Below the pieces are notes generated by a model. The model ran no database searches. It saw only the letters and a program-made list of their open reading frames with translations, and was not told the DNA's origin. Below, piece by piece: positions 38,339 to 47,154 of a DNA stretch of 60,473 nt. How positions within the stretch are numbered: the stretch's first letter is position 1; every line of letters begins with the position of its first letter. Origin of the DNA: an uncultured bacterium (GTDB lineage: Bacteria > Bacillota > Negativicutes > Acidaminococcales > Acidaminococcaceae); contig CAJMQS010000011.1 of the NCBI GenBank assembly GCA_905215645.1, forward strand, positions 1 to 60,473, written 5' to 3'. A program made the translations under genes and the position numbers.

Positions 38339-38445
38339 GTGGTGGGGGAAGTGCAGAGTGCAGAGGAAAGTGCTTCGCGCTGAACGTTGAACAACCAACG
38401 ACTTACGATGAACGACTCACGATGAACGACCAACGATATAAGGAG
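38339..38445. repeat. Degenerate short tandem repeats
   Basis: The spacer before the amidohydrolase has near-tandem units (AGTGCAGAGTGCAGAGG, then AACGAC/ACGATGA units repeated about seven times up to 38,440). Comparable mosaics of 6-8-base words occur at 69-96, 10,741-10,775, 10,905-10,930 and 55,995-56,024. Confidence 0.65.
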
Positions 38446-38453
38446 GTAAAACT

Positions 38454-39548
38454 ATGCTGATCCGCAATGCCAATCTGTTGAACCCCGGTACGGAACGGGG
38501 CATCTATGACATCCTGATCCGGGACGGGAAAATCGCCCAGATCGCTCCCCATATCGATGCCGAAGAAGAGGTGGAGCTGGATGTCCAAGGAATGTATGTG
38601 ACGCCCGGCCTGGTGGACGCCCATACCCATCTGGGACTGAAGGCAGATTCCCAGGGAGAATTCTATTCCGACCACAACGAGAAAAAGAGCATCCTGTCCC
38701 CGGAAATGCGGGCCATCGATGCCATCGATCCCCAGAACGTGACCTTCCAGGAAGCCCGGAAGGCCGGGATCACCACCTGTGCCAGCGGCCCAGGGTCCTT
38801 GAATGTGGTGGGCGGCCAGTACGCCTGCATCAAGACTGCGGGGAAAATCATCGATGATATGGTCCTGGATCCTTATTTCGCCATGAAGTGCGCCTTGGGG
38901 GAGAACCCCAAGAAAGGGTATGAGACCACTCGGATGGGGATTGCTGCTACCCTGCGGAATTTCCTGTTCCAGGCCAAAGCCTATGCAGAAGATCCCAATC
39001 ACAAATTTGATATGAAACTGGAGCCTATGGTGCCGGTGATCCGGGGAGAAAAAGCCCTGAAGATCCACTGCCATGAAGGCATCGACATTGTAACGGCGGT
39101 GCGGATCTGCGATGAATTCCACCTGAAATTCACCTTGGACCATGTGACCTGTGGGACCGATGTGCTGGAATTCCTGCGGAAGCGGCCGGAAATCCCTCTG
39201 CTGCTGGGACCCAGCCTGGGACATCGGAGCAAGGTGGAACTCCACGGAAAAGGCTTTGAAAATGTGGTAAAACTGGCGGAAGGCCGGGATGTGTGTCTGA
39301 TCACCGATGCACCGGTGATCCCCCTCCAGTATCTGCCCATTTGTGCGGGGTTGGCCATTGCCAAAGGGATGCCTTACGAACGGGCCCTGGAAGCGGTGAC
39401 CATCAATCCGGCAAGGGTCATGGGCGTGGAAGACCGAGTAGGCAACCTGGCTGCCGGCAAAGACGCGGACTTGGTCATCTGGAAGGACAAACCTTTCGTG
39501 GTGATCCAGGATCCGGTGGCAGTATTCATCAACGGAGAAAGAGTGTAA
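38454..39548 (+). CDS. Amidohydrolase family protein
   Basis: The 364-residue TIM-barrel metal hydrolase has VDAHTHLGL (HxH), FAMKCALGENPKK (possible carboxylated Lys), KIHCHEGIDI, LDHVTCGTD and the catalytic Asp in LITDAPVIP. The C-terminus returns to a small beta domain (GKDADLVIWKDKPFVV). Relatives include imidazolonepropionase- and isoaspartyl-dipeptidase-like enzymes; the amide substrate is unknown. A TAAGGAGG precedes the ATG. It is a paralogue (about one third similar by eye) of the convergent gene at 39,588. Confidence 0.92.
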   Translation: MLIRNANLLNPGTERGIYDILIRDGKIAQIAPHIDAEEEVELDVQGMYVTPGLVDAHTHLGLKADSQGEFYSDHNEKKSILSPEMRAIDAIDPQNVTFQEARKAGITTCASGPGSLNVVGGQYACIKTAGKIIDDMVLDPYFAMKCALGENPKKGYETTRMGIAATLRNFLFQAKAYAEDPNHKFDMKLEPMVPVIRGEKALKIHCHEGIDIVTAVRICDEFHLKFTLDHVTCGTDVLEFLRKRPEIPLLLGPSLGHRSKVELHGKGFENVVKLAEGRDVCLITDAPVIPLQYLPICAGLAIAKGMPYERALEAVTINPARVMGVEDRVGNLAAGKDADLVIWKDKPFVVIQDPVAVFINGERV

Positions 39549-39549
39549 G

Positions 39550-39588
39550 AAAAAGGGGCTGTTGCGTGCGCAGCAGTCCCTTCTTTTT
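39550..39588. terminator. Bidirectional terminator
   Basis: GGGGCTGTTGCG and CGCAGCAGTCCC pair, with A-run before and T-run after, between two convergent genes. Confidence 0.8.
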
Positions 39589-40739
39589 CATTTGTCAACG
39601 ACAATCTTTCCATTGATCAACACTTTTTTTATACGTCCTTCCAGTGTGAAAGGAGAACCTTGGGTGATGACGATATCGGCATCTTTCCCTTTTTCCAGGG
39701 AACCTAGGCGTTTTTCCACTCCGATATGGCGGGCGGCATTCAATGTAATGGCCTGCAGGGCTGTAAAAGTATCGAGGCCCGCCTGGATGGCCATACCCGC
39801 GAAAAGGGCAAGTCCCTGGGCCGGTACTACCGGCGCGTCTGTAATCAGGGCGATATCACAGCCTGCTTTTGCCAGGATGCCAGGCGTTGCCGCATTCACA
39901 TTCTGGTATTCCAGCTTAGAACTGGAGTTGTAGAAGGGACCTACATTCAACAGCACATCTTTTTCTGCGGCCAGTTCATTTGCAATCAGTGCGCCATCAG
40001 TGACATGTTCCAACTGGAGTTTGACCTGGAATTCCCGGGCAATCCGGATAGCAGTGAACAGATCATTGGCCTGGTGGGCATGGATTTTCAAAGGTATCTC
40101 TCGGCGCAGGACTGGAAGCAGAGCTTCACATTTGCCATCGTAGGCTGGTCTTTTAGCAAAATCAGGACCGGCCGCATCTACTTTAGCTTGGTAGATTTTT
40201 GCTTTGTACAAGGCTTCCCGAATCAGAGATGCCGCCGTCATACGGCTGCTGAGCTTTTTGCTGCCATAGAATCGCTTTGGATTTTCTCCTAAAGCGCATT
40301 TCATGGCAGCTACTTTTTTTACAGCCATGGTATCTACCCGCTTGCCAACTGTCTTGATGGCAGCAAACGTCCCTCCTATGGGGTTGGAACTTCCCGGTCC
40401 GGTACAGATGCAGGTAATCCCGCCTTCTCGGGCCAGTTGGATATGATGGTCAAAAGGATTGATGCCGTCTATGGCGGAGAGCTGGGGAGTCACTGGATCA
40501 TTGGTTTCATTGAATTCCATTCCCATAGGGCCTCCGGCATATACATCGAGACCAATGTGGCAGTGAGCGTCGATAAAACCGGGATAGACAGAACATCCTT
40601 CAGCATCTAGGATCTGTGCACTTTCACAATGGATTTCAGGCTGGATTTGTTTGATTTTGGCTCCCTCTATCAGGATGCACCCTTTATAAGGAGCCGAATG
40701 GATAGCGTCATGGATTAGAGCATTTCGAATCAGCAGCAT
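39588..40739 (-). CDS. Amidohydrolase family protein, paralogue
   Basis: The 383-residue protein has IDAHCHIGLD (HxH), AAMKCALGENPKR, KIHAHQANDL, LEHVTDG and LITDAPVVPAQ, the same metal-site set as the gene at 38,454, and a GKDADIVITQGSPF tail. It starts 16 bases after the APC permease stop, so the two are one reverse-strand operon. This pairing suggests that the permease brings in the compound that the enzyme hydrolyses. ATG follows AAAGGAG. Confidence 0.92.
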   Translation of the reverse strand: MLLIRNALIHDAIHSAPYKGCILIEGAKIKQIQPEIHCESAQILDAEGCSVYPGFIDAHCHIGLDVYAGGPMGMEFNETNDPVTPQLSAIDGINPFDHHIQLAREGGITCICTGPGSSNPIGGTFAAIKTVGKRVDTMAVKKVAAMKCALGENPKRFYGSKKLSSRMTAASLIREALYKAKIYQAKVDAAGPDFAKRPAYDGKCEALLPVLRREIPLKIHAHQANDLFTAIRIAREFQVKLQLEHVTDGALIANELAAEKDVLLNVGPFYNSSSKLEYQNVNAATPGILAKAGCDIALITDAPVVPAQGLALFAGMAIQAGLDTFTALQAITLNAARHIGVEKRLGSLEKGKDADIVITQGSPFTLEGRIKKVLINGKIVVDK

Positions 40740-40755
40740 AAATATCTCCTTTCTC

Positions 40756-42087
40756 TTATTCTATTTCTATATTTTCTACATAACTGGGAGTAATGTGGGT
40801 GGAGGGATAGCGCCATTGAGCAAATAAGAAACTGGCAATGATGGCGGCAATATTGCCGATTAGGATCGGAGTACTCAATTGGGTGATATTCATATAAATA
40901 TTGAAAATTTCAGCTATCGTGCTGTAGAAAGCAATGGCTTTCAGCACTGTCATGGAACAGTGGAATTTGGAATGAGCCCATCCTGTGGGACAGACTTTTG
41001 GTAGGCGCAGTACGCCAAGACAGGTAATCAGGATTGTGATCCCAGTGCAGATGATAGAAAGATTTGCCAGGGTGCGGATCTTGAATCCGGAAACAATGGT
41101 CAGGACTGAAATCAAATAGTACATGGTTAAGAGTACAACCGGGGTCCGGAACTGGGGATGGACATATCCCATGAAAGCAGGGAACCAGCCATCTCTGCAG
41201 GCTTGGAGTGCTGGCCGGCAGGCACTGGCGAATTGTCCGTTCAACGTTGAAAGGATGGCGAACATGGCTCCGCAAACCATAAAGAAAAGAAAAAGGGGAT
41301 GGGGAAGGATGACTTTTGCCACCACAGAAAGGTTCTTCCCAGCGACCTGGGAAACGGGCAGGACACCGGCTGCCACGATGGAAATCAGGGCGTAAAGTAC
41401 AGCCACTGCCAGTGTCGACCCAATGATGATGATAGGGATATCTCGGGTAGGATGCTTAGCTTCTGCGGAAAGAGCCGTGATCATGGAAGCACCGGCTACT
41501 GCATTGGTCATCAGTGCCCCGGCTTGGAACAAGCCCAGCCATCCGTTTGGCATAAAGTCCTGGGCCAGGTAGTTTGGCTGGATCCGTATCAATCCGAAGG
41601 CCGCAAAGAGTCCGAGGGCTACACTGAGCAAGATGACGATCAAATTTTGGGCTTTAGCCATTTTATCGATGCCCAGTACATTCAAGATATAGACAAAGGT
41701 CAGTGCCAGGACCGCGATCAATTTCTGATTGCCGAATCCCAGGAGGCTGATGATGTAAGAGGCCAGCGCCAGTCCGTACATTCCCAGCCCAAGGTTGCCC
41801 AAGATATTCATGGTGCATTGGACTCCGGTAAGCTTTTTTCCAGCCAGCATTCCAATCATCGTATAGGTTCCGCCTTTGACTCGGGCAGTACTGCAGATGA
41901 ACACATAAGGAAGTGCGTAACCTACGACAATCAGAGTGGCAATGAGAAAAGCCAGCGGGACAGAACGGCCAGTCAGGGAAATGGCTGCGCCCATCAAAGT
42001 CATGACTCCTGCCCCAATGATATTTCCCACGGCAATGGTGAATAATTCTTTGAATCCGAGGACTTGCTTCAGTTCTACTTCTTTCAT
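40756..42087 (-). CDS. APC family amino acid permease
   Basis: The 443-residue protein has twelve membrane helices and the APC opening FKELFTIAVGNIIGAGVMTLMGAAISLTGRS with the GAGV substrate loop, followed by KGGTYTMIGMLAG. It shows no histidine or glutamate specificity signature. It probably imports an amino acid or amine using a proton or antiport. It heads the operon with the amidohydrolase. Confidence 0.92.
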   Translation of the reverse strand: MKEVELKQVLGFKELFTIAVGNIIGAGVMTLMGAAISLTGRSVPLAFLIATLIVVGYALPYVFICSTARVKGGTYTMIGMLAGKKLTGVQCTMNILGNLGLGMYGLALASYIISLLGFGNQKLIAVLALTFVYILNVLGIDKMAKAQNLIVILLSVALGLFAAFGLIRIQPNYLAQDFMPNGWLGLFQAGALMTNAVAGASMITALSAEAKHPTRDIPIIIIGSTLAVAVLYALISIVAAGVLPVSQVAGKNLSVVAKVILPHPLFLFFMVCGAMFAILSTLNGQFASACRPALQACRDGWFPAFMGYVHPQFRTPVVLLTMYYLISVLTIVSGFKIRTLANLSIICTGITILITCLGVLRLPKVCPTGWAHSKFHCSMTVLKAIAFYSTIAEIFNIYMNITQLSTPILIGNIAAIIASFLFAQWRYPSTHITPSYVENIEIE

Positions 42088-42325
42088 AAGCTCTCACTTT
42101 CTTTCAGTTTTACGAAAAGATTTTTTATACAACCGGGTTGCTTTTTTCTTTGTTTGAATTATAAAAAAAAAGAAACACATGGTCAAAAAAGGAAGAGTTT
42201 CTCCAAAAGAAAAATTAAATTCATAAAGTTTCATTAAAGTGGATTTTTTTTGTGAGTGTTAGGGAATAGGTGAAAGAAATCATAAAAAATGTGAATAAAA
42301 CATATCTTTTTGTACTTATATGAAA
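42088..42325. other. AT-rich intergenic region
   Basis: This stretch holds the upstream region of the APC permease. It is far more AT-rich than the flanks, with runs such as TTATAAAAAAAAAG and GATTTTTTTTGTGAG on the forward strand. No gene is visible; a clear reverse-strand promoter could not be paired. Confidence 0.5.
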
Positions 42326-42361
42326 CTGGGGTGCTGCTCTTTTTTGTGCAGCACCCCAGCA
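42326..42361. terminator. Bidirectional terminator
   Basis: CTGGGGTGCTGC pairs perfectly with GCAGCACCCCAG around TCTTTTTTGT, after the marR stop (reverse strand). Confidence 0.8.
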
Positions 42362-42377
42362 GGATTCTGAAACTTTT

Positions 42378-42899
42378 TTATTTTTGCTGATTTTCTTTGT
42401 ATTTTTTGATTTTCTTTCCGATGACTTTCTCAAAGTAATCGCTGCGGAAGCGGGTCATCTTGAAATATCCGTCGATTTCTTCTGGGCTGCAGTGTTCCGC
42501 AGCCTTCAGCAGATATTCCATGGTGGTTTTTCTGTCGAAATAGCTATGCTTTTCATTCAGGGCTTCCCCAGCTTCTGTAAGGAATAAGTTCCGTTCCCGT
42601 TTATTGTCAGGATTGATTTTTTGTAAGATATAGCCTTTTTGTTCCAGATGGGAAAGCAGGGTGGAAATGGTCCCTTTGGTACGGTACGTCAGCTGACAGA
42701 TCTCTTTGGCAGTGATGCCGGGTTTGTGATGGATGAAGCGGATGGTATGGGCTTCGATTTCATTGACATAGTTTCCGGTTCCGTAATCCCGGGGAATGGA
42801 GGCGTAGATGGCCATCAGCATATTGTATCGAAAAATGGCATCCACCTTTTCATCCAGGTCCTGGAACAGGGAACTTACATTGTTTTGTTTATCTGTCAT
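42378..42899 (-). CDS. MarR family regulator
   Basis: The 173-residue protein has a MarR winged helix: GITAKEICQLTYRTKGTISTLLSHLEQKGYILQKINPDNKRERNLFLTEAG. Helices before and after would form the dimer. It is divergent from a MalY-type aminotransferase gene with two palindromes in between. The gene ends KKIKKYKENQQK. The ligand is unknown. Its promoter (TTGACA at 42961-42956, TATAGT at 42938-42933, 17-base spacer) is well formed. Confidence 0.9.
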   Translation of the reverse strand: MTDKQNNVSSLFQDLDEKVDAIFRYNMLMAIYASIPRDYGTGNYVNEIEAHTIRFIHHKPGITAKEICQLTYRTKGTISTLLSHLEQKGYILQKINPDNKRERNLFLTEAGEALNEKHSYFDRKTTMEYLLKAAEHCSPEEIDGYFKMTRFRSDYFEKVIGKKIKKYKENQQK

Positions 42900-42970
42900 A
42901 GGGAACCTCCTGCCAAACTTGATGATATTTTTACTATAATCAATTTATAAGTAACTGTCAATATGAGAAT

Positions 42971-42995
42971 ATATAGTTTTGATAAAAAACTATAT
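42971..42995. promoter_or_regulatory. Palindrome 1 between marR and malY-type gene
   Basis: ATATAGTTTT (42971-42980) and AAAACTATAT (42986-42995) form a perfect inverted repeat with a 5-base spacer, just upstream of the marR -35. A MarR dimer site is likely. Confidence 0.65.
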
Positions 42996-43039
42996 TCTTC
43001 ATAAATTCATCTTAAAAACCAGAAAACTTCCAATTCCCC

Positions 43040-43068
43040 TTTACATTTAAGAAAAATATCCATATAAT
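43040..43068 (+). promoter_or_regulatory. Promoter for malY-type gene
   Basis: TTTACA (43040-43045) and TATAAT (43063-43068) are 17 bases apart. Confidence 0.8.
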
Positions 43069-43079
43069 GAAAATATAAA

Positions 43080-43094
43080 GTTTGATAATCAAAC
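43080..43094. promoter_or_regulatory. Palindrome 2, at the transcription start
   Basis: GTTTGATAATCAAAC is a perfect 15-base palindrome that begins 11 bases after the -10. It shares the AGTTTxGATAA core with palindrome 1. This position fits a repressor site. Confidence 0.7.
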
Positions 43095-43192
43095 AATTCG
43101 ATATAAAAACTAAAACACTGCAAAAGTGACTGCAGACAGGTTGCCCAACATGGCCATGGGGGAATCCTACTTATGAAGGGAGATCTTTTTTG

Positions 43193-44380
43193 ATGGAATA
43201 CACCGATGCGTATTTTGATGAGCCGTTGGAACGGCGCAATACCTGGAGCAAGAAATGGGATGGCTGTGCGGCCAATTTTGGCCTGGAATCCAATGCAGGG
43301 ATCATTCCCATGTGGATCGCCGATATGGATTTCCGGGCACCCCAGGAAGTGGTGGAAGTGCTGCGTCAACGGGTGGAATGTCAGGCCTATGGCTATTCTA
43401 CGGAATCGGATTGTTTCTATCAGGCCATCCAGGACTGGGTCAAACGGCATTACCACTGGGATGTGAAAAAGGAGTGGATCGTATTTACCCCTGGTGTCAT
43501 CCCCGGCTACAACATCGTGATCCAGAGCTTCACCCAGCCGGGAGACGGCATTATCGTACAGCCCCCGGTCTATTATCCGTTCATGGACAGTGTCCGGTTC
43601 AACGGAAGGACCATTGTCTACAATCCTCTCTATGAAAAAGAAGGGGACTATACCATGGATTTTGCCGATTTGGAAGCGAAGGTGAAAGATCCCCGCAATA
43701 AGCTGCTGATCCTGTGCAATCCCCATAATCCGGTAGGCCGTGTGTGGACCCGGGAAGAACTGGAGACGCTGGGGAATCTGTGCGCCGACAACGGGGTCCT
43801 GCTGATCTCGGATGAAATCCACGCAGATCTGATGATGGATGGGGCAGAGCATCAGGCCGTCTGTGCCATTTCAGAAAAGCTGCGGCAAAATACCATTACC
43901 CATTATTCTCCCAGCAAGACTTTCAACCTGGCCGGCCTGCAGACCGCCTATACCATCATCCCCAATGACCGGCTGCGGGAAAGATACCTGGTCGGCATAA
44001 AGGCCAACCGGATCTTCAATATGAATTGGTTCGGCGGGCCGGCACTGGTGGCTGCCTATACCCAGTGTGACGGTTATGTGAAAGCGCTCTGCCGCTATGT
44101 TTCTGCCAATATGGATTTTATGGGTGACTTCCTGAAGGAACGACTGCCACAGCTGAAAATGAAGAAGCCGGAAGGGACCTATATGGTCTGGGTGGATTTT
44201 CGGGGAACGGGCATGACGGCAGAAGAAATCGAAAGCTTCATCGTCCAACAGGCTCACATTGGAACGGACATGGGATCCTGGTTCGGCCCCGGCGGCGCCG
44301 GTTATCTCCGCTTCAACCTGGCCTGTCCCCGGTCAACCCTGGAAAAAGCCCTGGAACAGTTGGAAAAGGCCTTGCAATAA
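43193..44380 (+). CDS. MalY/PatB-type PLP aminotransferase
   Basis: The 395-residue fold-type I enzyme has GIIPMWIADMDFRAPQEV at the start, GVIPGYNIVIQSFTQPGD, LCNPHNPVGRVWTREEL, ISDEIHADL and the PLP lysine in HYSPSKTFNLAG. MalY/PatB members are cystathionine beta-lyases or related aminotransferases, so release of thiols from cysteine S-conjugates is likely. The GntP and NhaC transporters downstream follow in the same direction. The regulator is probably the divergent MarR. Confidence 0.92.
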   Translation: MEYTDAYFDEPLERRNTWSKKWDGCAANFGLESNAGIIPMWIADMDFRAPQEVVEVLRQRVECQAYGYSTESDCFYQAIQDWVKRHYHWDVKKEWIVFTPGVIPGYNIVIQSFTQPGDGIIVQPPVYYPFMDSVRFNGRTIVYNPLYEKEGDYTMDFADLEAKVKDPRNKLLILCNPHNPVGRVWTREELETLGNLCADNGVLLISDEIHADLMMDGAEHQAVCAISEKLRQNTITHYSPSKTFNLAGLQTAYTIIPNDRLRERYLVGIKANRIFNMNWFGGPALVAAYTQCDGYVKALCRYVSANMDFMGDFLKERLPQLKMKKPEGTYMVWVDFRGTGMTAEEIESFIVQQAHIGTDMGSWFGPGGAGYLRFNLACPRSTLEKALEQLEKALQ

Positions 44381-44398
44381 GGGATGGGAAGTGACGGA

Positions 44399-45691
44399 AT
44401 GAGTCTTCTGGGCGTAGTGGCAGCCATATTGCTGCTGATGGTATTGATTTATAAAAGAATGACCCTGATCCCTGCTTCTCTGATAGGGGTTGGCATTCTG
44501 GCCTTGACCAGCGGCTATACCTTCTATGAACTGGTCATGGAGCACTATGCGGTGTCGCTGGCCGGGTTCATCGCCAAATATTTCCTGGTCTTTGCCACCA
44601 ATGCCCTTTTCGGAAAAGTCATGGAAGAGACCTTGTTAGTTTCCGCTTTTTCCCGGATGATTGGACGCTTTTTCGGCAGCCGGAATGCTGCTTTCGGGGC
44701 ACTTTTGGTAACGGCGATCCTCAGCTATGGGGGAATCAGCGTATTCGTCATCGTCTTTACGGTCTATCCCATTTTCCTGGCTACCTTCCAGAAAGCAAAT
44801 CTGCCCCGGAAACTGATCCCGGCCTGCATTATGTCCGCATCCTGCACGGCACCGCTCTCCATGCTTCCTGGCGGGGCCCAGCTGAACAACATCATCCCGG
44901 CCCAGTACCTGGGGACAGGACCGCTGGCGGCGCCTGGAATCAGCCTGGTGGCTTCTCTGGTGACCTGTGGCTTTGTGTTCTTGTATTTTCAGAAGGCTTT
45001 TGCAGAAGCACGGAAAAAGGGAGAACATTTTACTTTGGATGGAGATATCCAGGAACGGATCCAGGCTTTTGAAAAAGATCCCGGTCTCCCGGACTGGGTC
45101 TCCGTGCTGCCCATGGCACTGATCATTGTCTTGATCAATGGCTGGGACATGGATCTTTCTTATGCCGTGCTGGCGGGAACCGTCCTTGCCGTGATTTTGG
45201 GGTGGAAAAATCTGCCGAATAAGCTTCGGACGCTGAATGAAGGGATGGCCAAAGTGGGGACGGCCAGTGTGGTGACGGCAGCCTCCGTAGGTTTTGGCGG
45301 GGCTGTACTGGCCTGTAAAGGAGCCCAGACCATCCTGGAAAGCATTGCTGCTCTGCCGGTGGATCCCACCATTTCTCTCAGCCTGGCAGCTTCCTTTGCC
45401 GGGGTGCTGACAGGAAATGGGGGCGGAGGGTGCGATGTGGCCATCAATGTTCTCTCCCAGCAGTACCTGTCCATGGGGGTCCACCCGGAAATCCTCCATC
45501 GGGTGACGGCCATTGCCACTGCCGGCTTCAGCTGTCTGCCCCATAATGGGATGTTGATTACTGTAGCGGATACCTGTGGCTTCAGTTCCAAAGAATGTTA
45601 TCCGTATATCTTCCTGTCCACGATCGTAGCTTCTCTGCTGGGCCTTTTTACAACTGTTGCCCTGGGCTGCCTCCTCTATCCGGCCGGATGA
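44399..45691 (+). CDS. GntP family permease
   Basis: The 430-residue membrane protein has many helices and the GntP features VTAILSYGGISVFVIVFTVYP, PLSMLPGGAQLNNIIPAQYLG and VLTGNGGGGCDVAINVL. Homologues carry gluconate or other carboxylates, but some are tied to amino-acid degradation. ATG at 44399 follows GGGAAGTGACGGA. It starts 18 bases after the aminotransferase. The substrate is unresolved. Confidence 0.9.
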   Translation: MSLLGVVAAILLLMVLIYKRMTLIPASLIGVGILALTSGYTFYELVMEHYAVSLAGFIAKYFLVFATNALFGKVMEETLLVSAFSRMIGRFFGSRNAAFGALLVTAILSYGGISVFVIVFTVYPIFLATFQKANLPRKLIPACIMSASCTAPLSMLPGGAQLNNIIPAQYLGTGPLAAPGISLVASLVTCGFVFLYFQKAFAEARKKGEHFTLDGDIQERIQAFEKDPGLPDWVSVLPMALIIVLINGWDMDLSYAVLAGTVLAVILGWKNLPNKLRTLNEGMAKVGTASVVTAASVGFGGAVLACKGAQTILESIAALPVDPTISLSLAASFAGVLTGNGGGGCDVAINVLSQQYLSMGVHPEILHRVTAIATAGFSCLPHNGMLITVADTCGFSSKECYPYIFLSTIVASLLGLFTTVALGCLLYPAG

Positions 45692-45757
45692 AGTTTCCAC
45701 GAAGAAAGCTGTCCTGTGTCCTTGAACCCCTTTGCCTTTTTCAGAAAGGAGAAAGAA

Positions 45758-47125
45758 ATGGAAAACAAGAAAAGTGTGAAAGACTATGGCGGTTTAGCAC
45801 TGCTCCCTTTGGTTTTATTTCTGGTGATGTACGTAGGCTGCGGTGTCCTATTCACCATTATAGGAGCACCGAAGGGAATCCGTCCTTTCAATATGATGCC
45901 CCGTTACGTACCTATGATGATGGCCATTATTGTGGCTTTGGTATTTTATGGAAGAAATGAGCCGTTCTTGGACAAAGTCGATGTTTTCTCTAAAGGGGCC
46001 GGCCGTCCTGGTGTTATGCAGATGTCTCTGATTGTCCTGTTGTCAGGGGGATTTGCCAATGCCTGTGCAGCCATTGGAGGGAAGACTTCCTTGGTGAACT
46101 TGGGTATTTCCATCATGCCTTCTTCTATGTTGATTCCGGGGATCTTTGCCATCAGTTCGATCATTTCTACTTGTATCGGAACTTCTATGGGGACGCTGTC
46201 AGCTATGTTGCCCGTTGCTTTCGCCCTGACAGATGGAGCTCATCTGAATCCAGGGATGGGAGCTGCGGCCTGTATCGCCGGAGCTTATTTCGGAGATAAC
46301 CTATCCTTGATCTCTGATACGACCATTTGTGCAACCAAGGGAGTCGGGGCTGAGATGAAAGACAAATTCCGGATGAATTTTGCCATTGCGCTACCAGCCG
46401 CCCTGTTGACACTGGCTCTGTATGTGTTCTTGAATTTAGGCAGTTCGGCTGATTCCATAACACCGGGGGATTATCATATCCTGGACATCATTCCGTATTT
46501 CTTTGTGCTGGGAACGGCCTTGGCAGGAGTAGATGTGGTCCTGGTCCTTGCAGGCGGAATCATGTTGGCCTGTGTCATCGGCCTGGGAACCGGATCCACC
46601 GGTTTCTTTCCCTTCTGGCAGCAGGTTTCCAAGGGGATGGAAGGGATGTTTTGGGTCGCCGTCTTTTCCGGGATGACTTCTGGCCTGGTGGCGTTGGTTC
46701 GCTATTTTGGCGGAGTTGACTGGCTGGTGGAAAAAGCGACCCGGCTGATCCGCAGCCGGAAAAGCTGTGAATATGTCATTGGGTTCTTTTCCGTTCTTTT
46801 GTCCGGGACGATCGTGAATAATACGGTGGCCATCATGATCATGGCTCCGATTGCAAAGATCCTGGGCACCCGGTTCGGTATCGCTCCCAAACGTATGGCC
46901 AGTCTGCTGGATATCGGAGCCTGCTTGGCCATTATGATCATTCCTCACGGGATGGCTGTCATGATGGCTTTGGATCAATTCCATGTGGATTATCTGGAAA
47001 TGATGAGATATAATTTCTATCCGATCCTGCTGGGGCTTGCTGTAGCCATTACCATACAGTTCGGCCTAATGCAGACAAAAGAAGAAAAAGAAAGAATCAA
47101 GAAAGAAAAAATGCAGAATGCTTAA
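45758..47125 (+). CDS. NhaC family antiporter
   Basis: The 455-residue membrane protein has NhaC traits: MQMSLIVLLSGGFANACAAIG, SSMLIPGIFAISSIISTCIGTSMGT, GAYFGDNLSLISDTTI and the late GTIVNNTVAIMIMAPI. NhaC-like proteins exchange Na+ for H+ or a metabolite such as lactate/malate. It follows the GntP gene by 66 bases with an AAAGGAG site at 45758. A frame extends upstream from GTG 45716 but lacks a binding site. Coupled metabolite exchange with the neighbouring enzymes is plausible. Confidence 0.9.
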   Translation: MENKKSVKDYGGLALLPLVLFLVMYVGCGVLFTIIGAPKGIRPFNMMPRYVPMMMAIIVALVFYGRNEPFLDKVDVFSKGAGRPGVMQMSLIVLLSGGFANACAAIGGKTSLVNLGISIMPSSMLIPGIFAISSIISTCIGTSMGTLSAMLPVAFALTDGAHLNPGMGAAACIAGAYFGDNLSLISDTTICATKGVGAEMKDKFRMNFAIALPAALLTLALYVFLNLGSSADSITPGDYHILDIIPYFFVLGTALAGVDVVLVLAGGIMLACVIGLGTGSTGFFPFWQQVSKGMEGMFWVAVFSGMTSGLVALVRYFGGVDWLVEKATRLIRSRKSCEYVIGFFSVLLSGTIVNNTVAIMIMAPIAKILGTRFGIAPKRMASLLDIGACLAIMIIPHGMAVMMALDQFHVDYLEMMRYNFYPILLGLAVAITIQFGLMQTKEEKERIKKEKMQNA

Positions 47126-47154
47126 TGTTTGGAAATAGAAAGGGGAATCTTGTC

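Noticed and set aside
38339..38445. CRISPR array
   Set aside because: The repeats are short, degenerate and lack constant spacers; no cas gene is present anywhere in the window.
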